Assembly: GCF_001984215.1 (NCBI RefSeq)
Contig: NZ_CP019420.1
Span: 3,410,001-3,474,000, forward strand
Reading direction: 5' to 3'
DNA length: 64,000 bases
Source of the DNA: Mycobacterium sp. MS1601
GTDB lineage: Bacteria > Actinomycetota > Actinomycetes > Mycobacteriales > Mycobacteriaceae
This document shows, in pieces, positions 16,847 through 28,114 of the stretch. Under the pieces are notes generated by a model. The model saw nothing but the letters and a program-made list of their open reading frames with translations. It was not told the DNA's origin and searched no databases. How positions within the stretch are numbered: position 1 is the stretch's first letter; each line of letters opens with the position of its first letter. Made by a program: the position numbers and the translations under genes.

Positions 16847-16874
16847 GCACTTACATACAGACAGAAATGTATCC
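16847..16874. promoter_or_regulatory. Putative TetR operator, copy 1
   Basis: GCACTTACATACA (16847-16859) is followed 8 bp later by TGTAT, giving an ATACA...TGTAT inverted arrangement over the start of the TetR gene. The same 13-bp GCACTTACATACA recurs just downstream of that gene at 17542-17554. The repeated half site points to binding by this TetR. A separate TCCCGC-CAT-GCGGGA palindrome lies at 16829-16843. Confidence 0.5.
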
Positions 16875-17526
16875 TGGAGCGGTGATTCGGCAGACGACGC
16901 GGCGGCGCAGCCAGGAGGAGCGCAGCGCTGAAACGCGCACCCGCCTGCTCGATGCCACCATCGAATGCCTGCTGCGCTACGGCTACGCCGGCACCACCAC
17001 GCCACGGGTGGCCGAACTGGCCGGCGTCACTCGCGGGGCCCAGGTGCACCATTTCGGGTCCAAGGACGACCTGATCCTGGCGGCTTTGCAGCACCTGACG
17101 GCCAAGCGGATCTCCACCGAGGTGGCGCGGTTCTCCCTCGACTACGCGTCGGCAGAAGACCCCATCGACGCCATCCTTCAGCTGCTCTGGGATATCCACA
17201 GCGCACCTATTTTCATTCCGATCGTCGAGCTTTGGGTGGCCGGGCGCACGAACGCAGAACTGGGGCGGGAGGTGGCGAAGTTCGAGACCGTCGCCACCAG
17301 CACGCTGATGTCGGTCATCGGAGAGTTCGCGCCGGAGGGGATCCACCGCTCCATGGCCGACTTCGTCTACACCGCCATGGACTCGCTGCGCGGCATCCTG
17401 ATCTCGAGCTTCGTCGACGGTGATCCCACGCGAGCGCGCCGGCGCTGGGACCGGGCCAGTGCGAATCTTCGGCGCATCGTCGACCCCGAGATCGTCGACT
17501 GGGCGCTGGCCCAGACCGCTCGCTGA
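16867..17526 (+). CDS. TetR-family transcriptional regulator
   Basis: The protein is about 219 residues. The N-terminal HTH reads RTRLLDATIECLLRYGYAGT and TTPRVAELAGVTRGAQVHHF, the canonical TetR fold, and the C-terminal ligand domain runs to LRRIVDPEIVDWALAQTAR. It is divergent from the CDF exporter, with an operator-like site between them and a second copy after its stop. The start is uncertain: ATG 16867 lies inside the operator, GTG 16882 has GGAG only 3 bp upstream, and an earlier ATG at 16804 would overlap the exporter promoter. Whether it controls metal export is unproven, since TetR ligands are usually organic. Confidence 0.82.
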   Translation: MYPGAVIRQTTRRRSQEERSAETRTRLLDATIECLLRYGYAGTTTPRVAELAGVTRGAQVHHFGSKDDLILAALQHLTAKRISTEVARFSLDYASAEDPIDAILQLLWDIHSAPIFIPIVELWVAGRTNAELGREVAKFETVATSTLMSVIGEFAPEGIHRSMADFVYTAMDSLRGILISSFVDGDPTRARRRWDRASANLRRIVDPEIVDWALAQTAR

Positions 17527-17547
17527 GCCGGTCAAGTGGACGCACTT

Positions 17548-17565
17548 ACATACACAGCTGTATGT
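17548..17565. promoter_or_regulatory. Putative TetR operator, copy 2
   Basis: ACATACA-CAGC-TGTATGT is a perfect 7+4+7 palindrome, and with its left flank it repeats the GCACTTACATACA sequence found ahead of the TetR gene. It lies 21 bp after the TetR stop. No convincing gene starts in the 194-bp gap 17527-17720, which otherwise holds nothing I can identify. The site may be a remnant of a lost target promoter or part of a looping pair. Confidence 0.55.
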
Positions 17566-17720
17566 TTATGTCAGCTTGCGGCGGCACGCCGGGGTGGCAT
17601 TGGAAGGGCGGCACGACAGAGGGGGTCGTGCGGGCCCACCGAGGGGTCTGATGCGGCCCTGGCGGACCGCCGCGAGCTGCTCTCACTGTCGGCGGATAGC
17701 CGCCGAAACCGGGGCCGCGG

Positions 17721-18500
17721 CTACAGCCAGGCCGACCAGAAGCGGGTCAGTTGCCCGCCGATCGACGAAAGATATCCGGGCACGCCGGACAGTTCGTAGA
17801 GCCAGTACACGCCGGTGAAGAACCACTGGTTGAGGGCCGGTGCGATCAGCAGGATCAGCAAGATCATGAAACCCCACGGCTTGAACCGCTCCAGGGCCCG
17901 CTGCGTGTCGTAGCTCAGGTGCGGCTCGAGGGCGCCGTAACCGTCCAATCCCGGGATCGGCAGCAGATTGAGCAGCAGCGCCGTCACCTGCAGGAAGCCC
18001 AGGAACGCCACGCCTGCCCAGAACACCCCGTGAGCGGTGTCGTAGAACAGCCGGGCCAGCGTCAGGAGTATCACCGCCAGCACCAGGTTGGCGAACGGCC
18101 CGGCCAGGCTGACCATGGTGCGCTGTCGCGGGGTCATCGTGTATGTCTGCACATACACCGCCCCGCCGGGCAGACCGATGCCGCCGAGAGCGATGAACAG
18201 CAGCGGCAGCCCCAGTGACAGCAGCGGGCTGGAGTACTTCAACGGGTTCAGCGTGAGGTAACCCCGCACTGCGACATCGTGATCTCCGTAGCGCCAGGCG
18301 GTGTAGGCGTGCCCGAATTCGTGCAGGCACAGCGACAGCACCCAGCCCGCGATGACGAACACGAACACACCGGCGTAGGCCAGCACCGTGACCGACTCGG
18401 CGGCCAGCCAGGCCAGCACCCCACCAAGTGCGGTCACCGCGACGATCGCCAGGAAAACCGGGCTGGGCCGAACTGACTGCCCGGGGGGACGGATGCTCAC
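17721..18500 (-). CDS. M50-family (site-2-type) membrane metalloprotease
   Basis: The 259-residue polytopic protein carries the zinc motif HEFGH within LSLCLHEFGHAYTAWRYGDH, an NLVLAVILL segment, and the second M50 motif LNLLPIPGLDGYGAL, where the Asp is the third zinc ligand. This is the compact Rv0359/Rip-like group without a PDZ domain. Such enzymes cleave substrates within the membrane; the substrate here is unknown. Start is ATG 18500. It lies upstream of the purA region as in M. tuberculosis. Confidence 0.9.
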   Translation of the reverse strand: MSIRPPGQSVRPSPVFLAIVAVTALGGVLAWLAAESVTVLAYAGVFVFVIAGWVLSLCLHEFGHAYTAWRYGDHDVAVRGYLTLNPLKYSSPLLSLGLPLLFIALGGIGLPGGAVYVQTYTMTPRQRTMVSLAGPFANLVLAVILLTLARLFYDTAHGVFWAGVAFLGFLQVTALLLNLLPIPGLDGYGALEPHLSYDTQRALERFKPWGFMILLILLIAPALNQWFFTGVYWLYELSGVPGYLSSIGGQLTRFWSAWL

Positions 18501-18527
18501 GTATCGAAGCTACCTACCCGCCGACGC

Positions 18528-19121
18528 TCATACCCTCAACCAGCCCTCGATGTGCCGGTAGAACGTCGAGCGGCGCACCGGCCGCGGGGCCGCCACGCCG
18601 TCGCGCACCACGACCGCGCCCGGCGTGCCCAACTGCGCGGCGCGCCCGCTGACCCAGGGGCCGGAGCGCCAGCCGGTGCTGAGCACCCGGGCTCGCAGTC
18701 CCGGCATGGTGTGAGTCGGCTCCACCACAACGCCGGCCACCGCACCGTCGAACAGCACGGTGTCATCGACGATGCCCTCGCCTTCCAAAAGCTGGCCGTC
18801 GGCCGCCGGACGCCAGTAAGCGCGGCGCACCAGCACGGTCCCGGTTTCGTCGCGGATCAACGGAACCCGTTGTGCCGCAGCGGTAAGCGCGCGTCGCGCG
18901 CCGCGAGATCCCGGCAGATGCGCCACTTCCACGGCCAGCCGGTCGGCGCGCAGCAGCCGGGCCAGCACCGTCGCAAGATCGGCATCGCTGCCCAGCACCA
19001 CCGCCCGTGTGACCTCGCCGACGGCGGCATCCACGTCGGCCGGTTCGGTGATGTCGACGCGCGGAATCGCGGTCAGCGCGCGGGGTATGGAACGCCCCCC
19101 GAAACGCAGCACCGTGGTCAA
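18528..19121 (-). CDS. Conserved hypothetical protein (Rv0358-like)
   Basis: The 197-residue soluble protein begins MTTVLRFGGRSIPRALTAIP and ends TFYRHIEGWLRV. It is divergent from purA and upstream of the M50 protease gene (27-bp gap, probably one transcript), the same setting as Rv0358. The middle (VVLGSDADLATVLARLLRAD) could be nucleotide- or lipid-binding, but I see no diagnostic catalytic motif. No membrane segment or signal peptide is visible. Confidence 0.75.
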   Translation of the reverse strand: MTTVLRFGGRSIPRALTAIPRVDITEPADVDAAVGEVTRAVVLGSDADLATVLARLLRADRLAVEVAHLPGSRGARRALTAAAQRVPLIRDETGTVLVRRAYWRPAADGQLLEGEGIVDDTVLFDGAVAGVVVEPTHTMPGLRARVLSTGWRSGPWVSGRAAQLGTPGAVVVRDGVAAPRPVRRSTFYRHIEGWLRV

Positions 19122-19166
19122 AGACGCTCCCGTCGAAATATGCAGGCAAAAGTTCGGATAAGGTAG

Positions 19167-21109
<1,943 letters not shown>

Positions 21110-21124
21110 CGGTCGGCGTAGAGA

Positions 21125-21171
21125 CTGCACGTAGTGCGGCGTTTTGCGCTGAAATCCCGCACCCCGTGCAG
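21125..21171. repeat. Nested inverted repeat (possible terminator or intergenic palindromic element)
   Basis: CTGCACG (21125-21131) pairs with CGTGCAG (21165-21171), and inside it GTGCGG (21134-21139) pairs with CCGCAC (21157-21162), leaving a 17-nt loop. The result is a 13-bp stem with a 2x2 internal loop. It lies 15 bp after the thioesterase stop and 22 bp before the next gene's start, so it may end the purA transcript. It may also be one copy of a dispersed mycobacterial palindrome. Confidence 0.55.
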
Positions 21172-21192
21172 TTTCGGCGGCACCATGATCAC

Positions 21193-21855
21193 GTGACCAT
21201 CGAACGTCCCGAGCGCACCCTGCGCCGGTTGTCCACCCCGCGCGCGGCGGGCCTGGCCGGAGTGTTGTTCGCCGTGCTGTTCGGCGTCGCGATCGCCCTG
21301 ATCCACACCGCGCTTCCCGAAGGCGCCCAGCCGGGTGCGCAGTGGGTGGAAGGTTCGGAGGGCAAGCTGCGCGCTGCCGCGGTGCTGATGCCGTTCGCGG
21401 GCATCTGCTTTCTGTGGTTCATCGGGGTGGTGCGCGACGGGTTGGGCAGGTTCGAGGACAAGTTCTTCGCCTCGGTCTTCCTGGGCAGTGGGCTGCTGTT
21501 CCTCGCGATGATCTTCGTGGCGTCCGCGGTGGGGGTGGCGCTGGTGGCCAGCCGCGGTGCCGACTACGGAGCCGATGTGCACGTGTTCGGTCAAGCACTG
21601 CTGATAACGCTGTCGAAGACCTACGCCCTGCGAATGGCAGCGGTGTTCATGATGTCGCTGGCCACCATCTGGCTCAAGACCGGCCTGGTGTCACGGGGAC
21701 TGGTGATCTTCACCTACGTGGTGGCGCTGATGCTGTTGGTGGCCAGTGACGTGACGGTGTGGCTGACACTGGCGTTCCCGGTGTGGGTGCTCATCGTCAG
21801 CGTGCTCGCGCTGAACAAGGCCGGGCTGATCGACCTGCACCGCGACGGCGATTGA
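21193..21855 (+). CDS. Hypothetical multi-pass membrane protein
   Basis: The 220-residue protein has about six hydrophobic segments, including GLAGVLFAVLFGVAIALIHT, AAVLMPFAGICFLWFIGVV, FASVFLGSGLLFLAMIFVAS and FTYVVALMLLVASDVTVWLT. I recognise no named domain. Conserved-looking charged loops (VRDGLGRFEDKFF, LSKTYALRMAA) resemble a family of uncharacterised actinobacterial membrane proteins. GTG 21193 is chosen; the in-frame GTG at 21166 lies within the nested palindrome and is less likely. Confidence 0.72.
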   Translation: MTIERPERTLRRLSTPRAAGLAGVLFAVLFGVAIALIHTALPEGAQPGAQWVEGSEGKLRAAAVLMPFAGICFLWFIGVVRDGLGRFEDKFFASVFLGSGLLFLAMIFVASAVGVALVASRGADYGADVHVFGQALLITLSKTYALRMAAVFMMSLATIWLKTGLVSRGLVIFTYVVALMLLVASDVTVWLTLAFPVWVLIVSVLALNKAGLIDLHRDGD

Positions 21856-21902
21856 CCTGGCGAGCGCGGATTCTGCTGTTGGCGACTAACTTTGGGTCCT
21901 GG

Positions 21903-23099
21903 TCAGCTATGGATAATCGCCGGGGTCGATGATCCGTTCACCGGTGGTGCAGGTTGTTGGTGCGGGTTTGGCCGCAGTCCAACTCTGGCGGCGGGATCCA
22001 TTCGGTGACGCCGTCTGTGGGGCGGTTCCTTGTGGTCCAGCCGGTGGTCTCGACCATGCGATTGTTCGGCCCGCAGGCCTTTGCCGTCGAACAGGGCCAG
22101 CCAGGGCCTTGAGTGGGCGGCAAATTTCAGGACATCGGCGATCGGCAGCAGGGTACCGCCGGCGGTGAGGCCGTGGCCGGTGCCCTTCTCCAGATCGGTG
22201 AGGCTGGCGGTGATGACCACGGTGGCGGGCAGGCCGTTGATGGTGCCCGTTGCCGTGGCGAGCATCCGTTTACACAGGGCCAGGAGCGCGTCGTGGTTCC
22301 GCTTGCCGGCGGTGCGGGTGTCGTTGTGTATCTGTTCTTCGGTGGGTTCGCCGTCGAGGCAGGGTGTCTCGTGAGCCGGGTTGCACATCCCGGGGGCGGC
22401 GTTCTTCTCCATCAACGGCTCCAAGACAGCCCACGCCTCCGGAGTCAACAACCCCTCAAACGGGCGCATCCCGTCCGGGCGCTGTTTGCCGAACCGGAGG
22501 TAGGCCAAGGCTTGGCGGTTCTCATCGGAGAACTCTCCGTCCTGGTTTAACAGGTACAGCATGTGTTGGGCGGCAGCGCGGAACTCGGCGGGTCCAAGTT
22601 CGCAGGCATGGTGGGCCAACTGGACTTCGGCGTTCTCCCGGGTCTGAAAGCCCACCGACACCGGCAGCTTACGGAAGAACCACCGCACATGCTTGATGTG
22701 CTCGGCGCCGATCACCCCCTGAGCCTGACCGCGGGCAAACGTGGGCATCGACGGCGCCAACGGCTCACCGATCATCGAGGTACGAGGCCTGAACAGCGCT
22801 GCCTCATCCAGCTGCCGGTGCGCCTCAGAGGTTGGGATCCGCAACCGCTGCGACAGCACAGCCGCGTAACTCTTGGCACCCAAGGCGACCGGCGAACTCT
22901 GGGAGGTGATCCGCTGATACACCCGATGATCGAGCACCGGCTGCGCACGGTTCACGGCTTCGCGGCGCTGCTGCAGCGCCAGCAACTCGGCATCGGTGAA
23001 CGCGTCGATCGACAGCCGATTCATCTGCGCGGTCAGGGTTTCGATCTGGGCTTGGGCAGCCAGCATCGCCTCACGATCGGCGACAGCTGAGGAACCCAT
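21903..23099 (-). pseudogene. DUF222/HNH (13E12-type) protein with deleted HNH core
   Basis: From ATG 23099 the protein follows the DUF222 (REP13E12) family for about 340 residues (DREAMLAAQAQIETL, VLSQRLRIPTSEAHRQLDEA, TASLTDLEKGTGHGLTAGGTLLPIADVLKFA, RPWLALFDGKG). Family members then continue into an HNH nuclease domain of about 60 residues. Here DGKG is followed at once by sequence that, in another frame, reads ACGPNNRMVETTGWTTRN, the normal tail after the HNH motif. An internal deletion near 22078-22085 thus removed the HNH core and shifted the frame, and the last 60 or so codons read as nonsense (RGRDHRLDHKEPPHRRRHR type). It is almost certainly inactive as a nuclease. Confidence 0.82.
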
Positions 23100-23192
23100 G
23101 ACTCGAACATATAGGCGACCACCGACAGAAAGTGCGCCGATGTTGCACCAGATACTCAAGTGACAGAGGAGTTTTCGCCGTTCATCGTTCGA

Positions 23193-23384
23193 TCACTCGG
23201 TGATACTCAGCGCTCCAGACGGGCAGAGCTGCACGGCTTTCCGCGCGTTGTCTTGCTCGGCAGAAGGCACCTCCTCGACCAACAGCACCACGATGCCGTC
23301 GTCGTCCTGATCAAAGACCGCTTCGCTGTTCATCACACAGACCCCGGCGCCGATGCAGACGTCGCGGTCGGCCTGCACCCTCAC
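23193..23384 (-). CDS. 3Fe-4S ferredoxin partner of the adjacent P450
   Basis: The 63-residue protein has the P450-associated actinobacterial ferredoxin pattern: VCIGAGVCVMNSEAVFDQ near the N-terminus, with CxxAxxC where Ala replaces a fourth ligand, and AVQLCPSGAL at the end. Three cysteines imply a 3Fe-4S cluster. The GTG start overlaps the P450 stop (GTGA), so the two are co-translated. It should pass electrons from a ferredoxin reductase encoded elsewhere to the cytochrome. Confidence 0.9.
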   Translation of the reverse strand: MRVQADRDVCIGAGVCVMNSEAVFDQDDDGIVVLLVEEVPSAEQDNARKAVQLCPSGALSITE

Positions 23385-24586
23385 CAGGCCACCTGCAGCG
23401 ACTGCAACCCGTAGATGAAGTGGAAGGACCGGAAGGCCACGTCGTCGAAGGGTTCGTCGAGGCGCAAGGTCGGGAAGCGTTGCAGCAGAGCCGGAAACGC
23501 GATCTTCATCTCCATTCGCGCCAGCGGTGCGCCCAGGCAGTGGTGGACGCCGTGGCCGAACGCCAGGTGTCCCATGGCACCGCGGCGGACGTCGAACGCC
23601 TCCGGGTTGTCGATGAAGGCGGGGTCGCGGTTGCCCGAGGGCAGCGAGACGAACACCAGTTGGTGCGCGGGGATCTGCACCCCGGCGATCTCGACCTCGG
23701 TGGTGGTGATGCGGGGGATGCCGGAGTGCACGATCGACAGCCAGCGCAGCAGTTCCTCCACGGCCGGGCCCACGGCATCGGGGTCGTCGCGCACCAGGGC
23801 CAGTTGGTCCGGGTGCCGCAGCAACGCCAGGGTGCCGAGGCTGAGCATGTTGGAGGTGGTCTCGTGGCCGGCCAGCAGCAGCAGGCTGCAGATGCCCACC
23901 AGCTCGTCGTCGGTGAGCTCCGATCCGTGCTCGCGCACCAGCATTCCCAGCATGTCGTCGCCAGGGGAACGACGGGCACCGGCCACCAGCGCCTGCATGT
24001 AGGCGCGCCCGGCGCGCTGCAGCTCGAAGCGTTCCTCGATCGGGATCGACAGGTCGAGCTGGCGGCTGGTGCGGTGCTGGAAATCGTCACGGTCGTCATA
24101 CGGCACGCCCAGCAACTCGCAGATCACCAGTGACGGGATGGGCAGCGCGAAGTCGGTCACCAGATCACTTGGCGGACCGGCCTTTTCCATGGCATCCAGG
24201 TGCTGGGTCACGATCTCGGTGATGCGCGGCTCCAAGCGCTTCATCCGGCGGCCGGTGAACTCGCCGGTGAGCATGCGGCGCAACCGGGTGTGCCGGGGCG
24301 GGTCCAGGCCCAGCAGGTTACCGGACTGGGCGGCGCGCTGTTCCTCCTCGGACACCTCGGGTGCCCCGGGCACGAAGAAGCCGGGCGGACGCTCGTTGGA
24401 GAACCGCTCCGGATCCGAGAGCACCGTCTTCACGTCGTCGTGGCGGGTCACCAGGTACACCGGCATGCCGAAGGCGTTGACGACGGTGCGCACCCCCTCG
24501 TTCTCCCGGATTTCGCCGAGGGCGGGGATGGGGTCGAAGTCGACGCGCCGCATGTGCAGCGGAGGTGAGGCAGGTGCCTGGGTCAT
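23381..24586 (-). CDS. Cytochrome P450 monooxygenase
   Basis: The 401-residue soluble P450 has the I-helix motif LLLAGHETTSNML (about residue 240), the K-helix ExxR as EELLRW, and the heme-binding loop FGHGVHHCLGAPLAR with the cysteine ligand near residue 347. Length is typical for bacterial class I enzymes, and it resembles the CYP105/CYP107-like assemblage. It is coupled to its ferredoxin and lies at the distal end of a minus-strand catabolic island. The substrate cannot be deduced. Confidence 0.92.
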   Translation of the reverse strand: MTQAPASPPLHMRRVDFDPIPALGEIRENEGVRTVVNAFGMPVYLVTRHDDVKTVLSDPERFSNERPPGFFVPGAPEVSEEEQRAAQSGNLLGLDPPRHTRLRRMLTGEFTGRRMKRLEPRITEIVTQHLDAMEKAGPPSDLVTDFALPIPSLVICELLGVPYDDRDDFQHRTSRQLDLSIPIEERFELQRAGRAYMQALVAGARRSPGDDMLGMLVREHGSELTDDELVGICSLLLLAGHETTSNMLSLGTLALLRHPDQLALVRDDPDAVGPAVEELLRWLSIVHSGIPRITTTEVEIAGVQIPAHQLVFVSLPSGNRDPAFIDNPEAFDVRRGAMGHLAFGHGVHHCLGAPLARMEMKIAFPALLQRFPTLRLDEPFDDVAFRSFHFIYGLQSLQVAW

Positions 24587-24668
24587 GGTGTCGACGTTAC
24601 GCGCGGGATTGTTGGGGCCGCGCTAGGAAATCGTCGATCAGGCCGTTGACCAGGCCGGTATCACCGGC

Positions 24669-26402
24669 TCACCAGCCGCCCACCCAGCCGTCGAAGATGG
24701 CGTCCGGCTCGTTCTCGGGATGCTCGGAGCGGCCCACCAGGAAGTCGAAATCACACCCTTGGTCGGCCTGCAACACATGTTCGACGTACATCGTCGCGTA
24801 ACCGCGGGGCTGTCGGCTGCGCGCCGGTGGAATCTGGCGTGTGGCCAGTTCCTCGTCGGGGACCAGCAGGTCGAGCGTGCCTGCATGCGCATTCAGCGAG
24901 ATGATGTCGCCGTCGCGTACCAGACTCAGCGGCCCGCCCGCGGCCGACTCGGGGCTGACGTGCAGCACGCAGGTGCCGTAGGCAGTTCCGCTCATCCGGG
25001 CATCCGAGATGCGCACCATGTCGGTGACGCCCTGGCGCAGCAGCTTGCTCGGGATGGGCAGCTGCCCCCACTCGGGCATCCCGGGGGCACCCCGCGGGCC
25101 GGCATTACGCAGCACCAGAACGGAATCCGCCGTGACGTCCAGGTCGGGGTCGTCGAACCGCGCCATCATGTCGCGCATGTCGTCGAACACCACCGCGGGT
25201 CCCTGGTGCACCAGCAGCTCCGGGGTGGCCGCGCTGCACTTGATGACCGCGCCGTTGGGCGCCAGGTTCCCACGCACCACGGCCAGGCCCTTTGGCGGCT
25301 GGAACGGGGCGTCGACGGTGGCGATGACGTCCGCGGCGGTGGAGATCCTGCTGGGCAGGTTGTCGGCGACGGTCTTGCCGCTGACGGTCAGCACATCGGT
25401 GTGCAGCAGGGTCTCGATGGACTTCATCACCGCCGGGATGCCGCCGGCGTGGAAGACCTGCTCCACCAGGTGTTCACCGGCAGGCCGCACATTCACCATC
25501 AACGGTGTGCGGGCCGACAACTCGTGGAACCGGTCCAACGTCAAGGGCACCCGGGCGCGGCCGGCGATCGCCAGCAGGTGCACGATCGCATTGGTGGACC
25601 CGCCGACGGCCAGCATCAAGGTGATGGCGTTGTCGAAGGCCTCGGCGGTGAGCACCTGCGACGGCCGCACGCCTTCGGCGGCCAGACCGACGGCGCGCGC
25701 ACCCACCTCCTCGGCCACCTGCATGCGTCGGGAATCCATGGCCGGTACCGCGGCGGCGCCGGGCAGCGTCATGCCCAGACCCTCCACGATGGTGGCCATG
25801 GTGGAGGCGGTGCCCATCTCCGGGCAGTGCCCCCGAGAGGGGCCAGCCGCCGCCTCAAGCCGCTCGTAGTCGGCCATCGACATCCGGCCCGCCCGCACGT
25901 CGTCGATGTACTGCCACAGGTCGGTGCCCACGCCCATCTGCTTGCCGTCGAACACCGCCGGTGCCGCCGGTCCGCCGGTCAGCACGATGGCCGGGACATC
26001 CGCGCTGGCCGCGCCCATCAGCTGGGCGGGCACCGTTTTGTCGCAGCCGCCCAACAGGACCACGGCGTCAAACGGGTAGGCCCGGATGGACTCCTCCACG
26101 TCCATCGCCATCAGGTTGCGGAACAGCATCGTGGTCGGCTTCATCAACTGCTCGCCCAGGGAGATGGTGGGGAACTCCAGCGGGAAACCCCCTGCCGCCA
26201 ACACCCCGCGGCGCACCGAGTCGGCCAGGCCGCGAAAGTGCATGTTGCAGTTGACCACCTCGGACCACGAATTGCAGATCCCGACGATGGGCCTGCCCTC
26301 GAACGCCATCCGGGAGAACCCGGATGCGCGCATGGCCGAGCGGTGGACGAAGCCGGGAACATCCTGGCCGGCAAACCATTTGGCGCTGCGTAACTGACTC
26401 AT
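24669..26402 (-). CDS. IlvD/Edd-family dehydratase (sugar-acid dehydratase-like)
   Basis: The 577-residue iron-sulfur dehydratase begins [20 protein letters not shown], an opening closer to L-arabonate or pentonate dehydratases than to the biosynthetic dihydroxyacid dehydratase. Family signatures are [31 protein letters not shown] and [17 protein letters not shown]. The C-terminal half has [23 protein letters not shown] and [10 protein letters not shown]. The reaction would convert a polyhydroxy acid to a 2-keto-3-deoxy acid. Its ATG overlaps the stop of the upstream oxidoreductase gene by 4 bp. Substrate is inferred only by subfamily. Confidence 0.87.
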   Translation of the reverse strand: MSQLRSAKWFAGQDVPGFVHRSAMRASGFSRMAFEGRPIVGICNSWSEVVNCNMHFRGLADSVRRGVLAAGGFPLEFPTISLGEQLMKPTTMLFRNLMAMDVEESIRAYPFDAVVLLGGCDKTVPAQLMGAASADVPAIVLTGGPAAPAVFDGKQMGVGTDLWQYIDDVRAGRMSMADYERLEAAAGPSRGHCPEMGTASTMATIVEGLGMTLPGAAAVPAMDSRRMQVAEEVGARAVGLAAEGVRPSQVLTAEAFDNAITLMLAVGGSTNAIVHLLAIAGRARVPLTLDRFHELSARTPLMVNVRPAGEHLVEQVFHAGGIPAVMKSIETLLHTDVLTVSGKTVADNLPSRISTAADVIATVDAPFQPPKGLAVVRGNLAPNGAVIKCSAATPELLVHQGPAVVFDDMRDMMARFDDPDLDVTADSVLVLRNAGPRGAPGMPEWGQLPIPSKLLRQGVTDMVRISDARMSGTAYGTCVLHVSPESAAGGPLSLVRDGDIISLNAHAGTLDLLVPDEELATRQIPPARSRQPRGYATMYVEHVLQADQGCDFDFLVGRSEHPENEPDAIFDGWVGGW

Positions 26403-28114
26403 CGGACGCGGGCGGCGTACGCGGTGATCTTGCGCAGTGCAGGTTGGCGGGCGGCTTGGTATCCGAACCAGCGGCCGGGCCTGGTGCCCATCAGGGTGCC
26501 GACCATCCGCTGCTGCCACGGCGCTCTGACCCCGGCCGGACGCAGCGGTGTCACCGGCGCCACCCCGTCGGAGTCGGCCAGCGCTGCCTTGGCGGCGTTG
26601 TGTCCGTTGGCCCCCATCACCCCGCCGCCGGGATGAGTGCCCGAGCCGCACAGGTAATAATTGCGCACCGGCGTACGGTAATTCGCGAGCTCGGGAATGG
26701 GCCGGGCACCGAACAACTGGTCGAGCATCATGGAGCCGTGGAAGATGTTCCCGTCGGTGATCAGATACTCGTTGTGCAGATCGTCGGGAGTGATGATCAC
26801 CCGATCCAGGATGTGCTCACGCAGATTGGGTGCGTAGGTGAACAGGTCCTCGAGCACCAGGTCGGCCCACTTCTCCTTCTCCGCGGCCCAGGTGGTGCCG
26901 GTGAGCTCCGACGGCAGCTGCTGGATGCCGAGGGTCATGGTGTGCAGACCCGCAGGCGCCAGCGTGTCGTCGGTGACCGACTGGGTGACGGCCTCGATGA
27001 CGAACGTGCTGGGGAACGTGCCCCGCCGCTGCGCCTCGTAGGCCTCCTCGAACGCCTCCCGGCTGGGGCCCAGCAGCTGGTGGCCGTGGTGCTGCGGACC
27101 CTCGGTGGCGTCGGCGAACGGAAGATACTGCGGCAGTTCGTCGATCAGCAGGTGGATGCGTGCCATGGAGCCGCGGGTGTCGATGTTCTGGACATCGCGC
27201 ACCAGCTTGGGTGCCAGCACTCCTGGTTCCAGGAACTGCAGCAGCGACCGCTTGGGGTCGGCGTTGGAGAACACCTGCCCGGCGGTGATCACCGAGCCGT
27301 CGCGCAACCGCACCCCGGTGGCGACCCCGCGCTCCACGAGCACCCGGTCCACCGGGGCCGAGGTCCGGATGGTGGCACCGTGCGCTCGCGCGGAGGCGGC
27401 CAGCGCCTCGCTGATGGCGCCCATACCGCCGCGGGCCATGCCGAATTGGCCGAAGTTGCCGTTGAATTCGCCCCAGGAGTGGTGCCCGTAGGTGTAGGCG
27501 GTACCCGGTGTGGAGGGGCCGCCGAAGATGGACACCATGCCGAAGAAGGTGAGCATGCTCTTGATCCGCTCGTCCTCGAAGTAGCGGTCCAGCAGATCCC
27601 GCACCGAGAGCAGGGTGAACTCGTCGAACAGGGTCTGCTCACCGGCGGCCTCGAAGGCGGCGAACACCTCGGAGCGCTCCGGCGGCGGCTTCAACAGATA
27701 GGGGGTGACCAGTCCGGCGAAACGCTGCAACCGGATGCCGAAGTCGAGGAACGCCTGCGCGTCCTTCTTGTTGAGCTTCTCCAGTTCCCGCAGCGTGCGG
27801 TCGGTCTCCTTCCACATGGTGAAGGAGGTGCCGTCGCGGAACAGGCTGAACGACAACGCATCACCTTGGTACAGCTCCAGGCCGTACTTGGCCAGCTCCA
27901 GTTCGGTGATGATCTCGGGGCGCAGTAGGCCGGCGATGAAGGCGCACGACGACCATTTCGAGCCCGGGATCAGCTCCTCGGTGACGCAGGCCCCGCCCAC
28001 GAGGTCGCGGGCTTCCAGCACCAGCACCGTCTTGCCGGCGCGGGCCAGGTAGTTGGCGGTGACGAGGCCGTTGTGGCCGGCGCCGATGATGACGGCGTCA
28101 TAGTGAGTGGGCAT
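26399..28114 (-). CDS. FAD-dependent phytoene-desaturase-like oxidoreductase
   Basis: The 571-residue flavoprotein begins HYDAVIIGAGHNGLVTANYLARAGKTVLVLEA, the dinucleotide-binding motif of the CrtI/PYROXD2 group. The C-terminal flavin motif is YLCGSGTHPGGGVMGANGHNAA. It contains no carotenoid-cluster neighbours, so a role in pigment synthesis is not implied; amine or polyol oxidation is as likely. AGGAGT lies 7 bp before the ATG at 28114. The gene start overlaps the preceding small gene by 17 bp. Confidence 0.85.
   Translation of the reverse strand: MPTHYDAVIIGAGHNGLVTANYLARAGKTVLVLEARDLVGGACVTEELIPGSKWSSCAFIAGLLRPEIITELELAKYGLELYQGDALSFSLFRDGTSFTMWKETDRTLRELEKLNKKDAQAFLDFGIRLQRFAGLVTPYLLKPPPERSEVFAAFEAAGEQTLFDEFTLLSVRDLLDRYFEDERIKSMLTFFGMVSIFGGPSTPGTAYTYGHHSWGEFNGNFGQFGMARGGMGAISEALAASARAHGATIRTSAPVDRVLVERGVATGVRLRDGSVITAGQVFSNADPKRSLLQFLEPGVLAPKLVRDVQNIDTRGSMARIHLLIDELPQYLPFADATEGPQHHGHQLLGPSREAFEEAYEAQRRGTFPSTFVIEAVTQSVTDDTLAPAGLHTMTLGIQQLPSELTGTTWAAEKEKWADLVLEDLFTYAPNLREHILDRVIITPDDLHNEYLITDGNIFHGSMMLDQLFGARPIPELANYRTPVRNYYLCGSGTHPGGGVMGANGHNAAKAALADSDGVAPVTPLRPAGVRAPWQQRMVGTLMGTRPGRWFGYQAARQPALRKITAYAARVR

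Noticed and set aside
17536..17799. Small plus-strand gene after the TetR, beginning near the second operator
   Set aside because: Composition is non-coding (Arg/Ala/Gly-rich), it runs into the antisense of the M50 gene, and no ribosome binding site or domain is seen.
23160..23414. Plus-strand gene opposite the ferredoxin
   Set aside because: It is antisense to a well-supported ferredoxin with all its cysteine ligands.
26324..27928. Long plus-strand open frames opposite the CrtI-like gene (and similar long antisense frames opposite IlvD, aldehyde dehydrogenase and GT2)
   Set aside because: They are shadows of high-GC coding on the other strand, rich in His/Arg/Gly/Gln with no domain pattern and no ribosome binding site.
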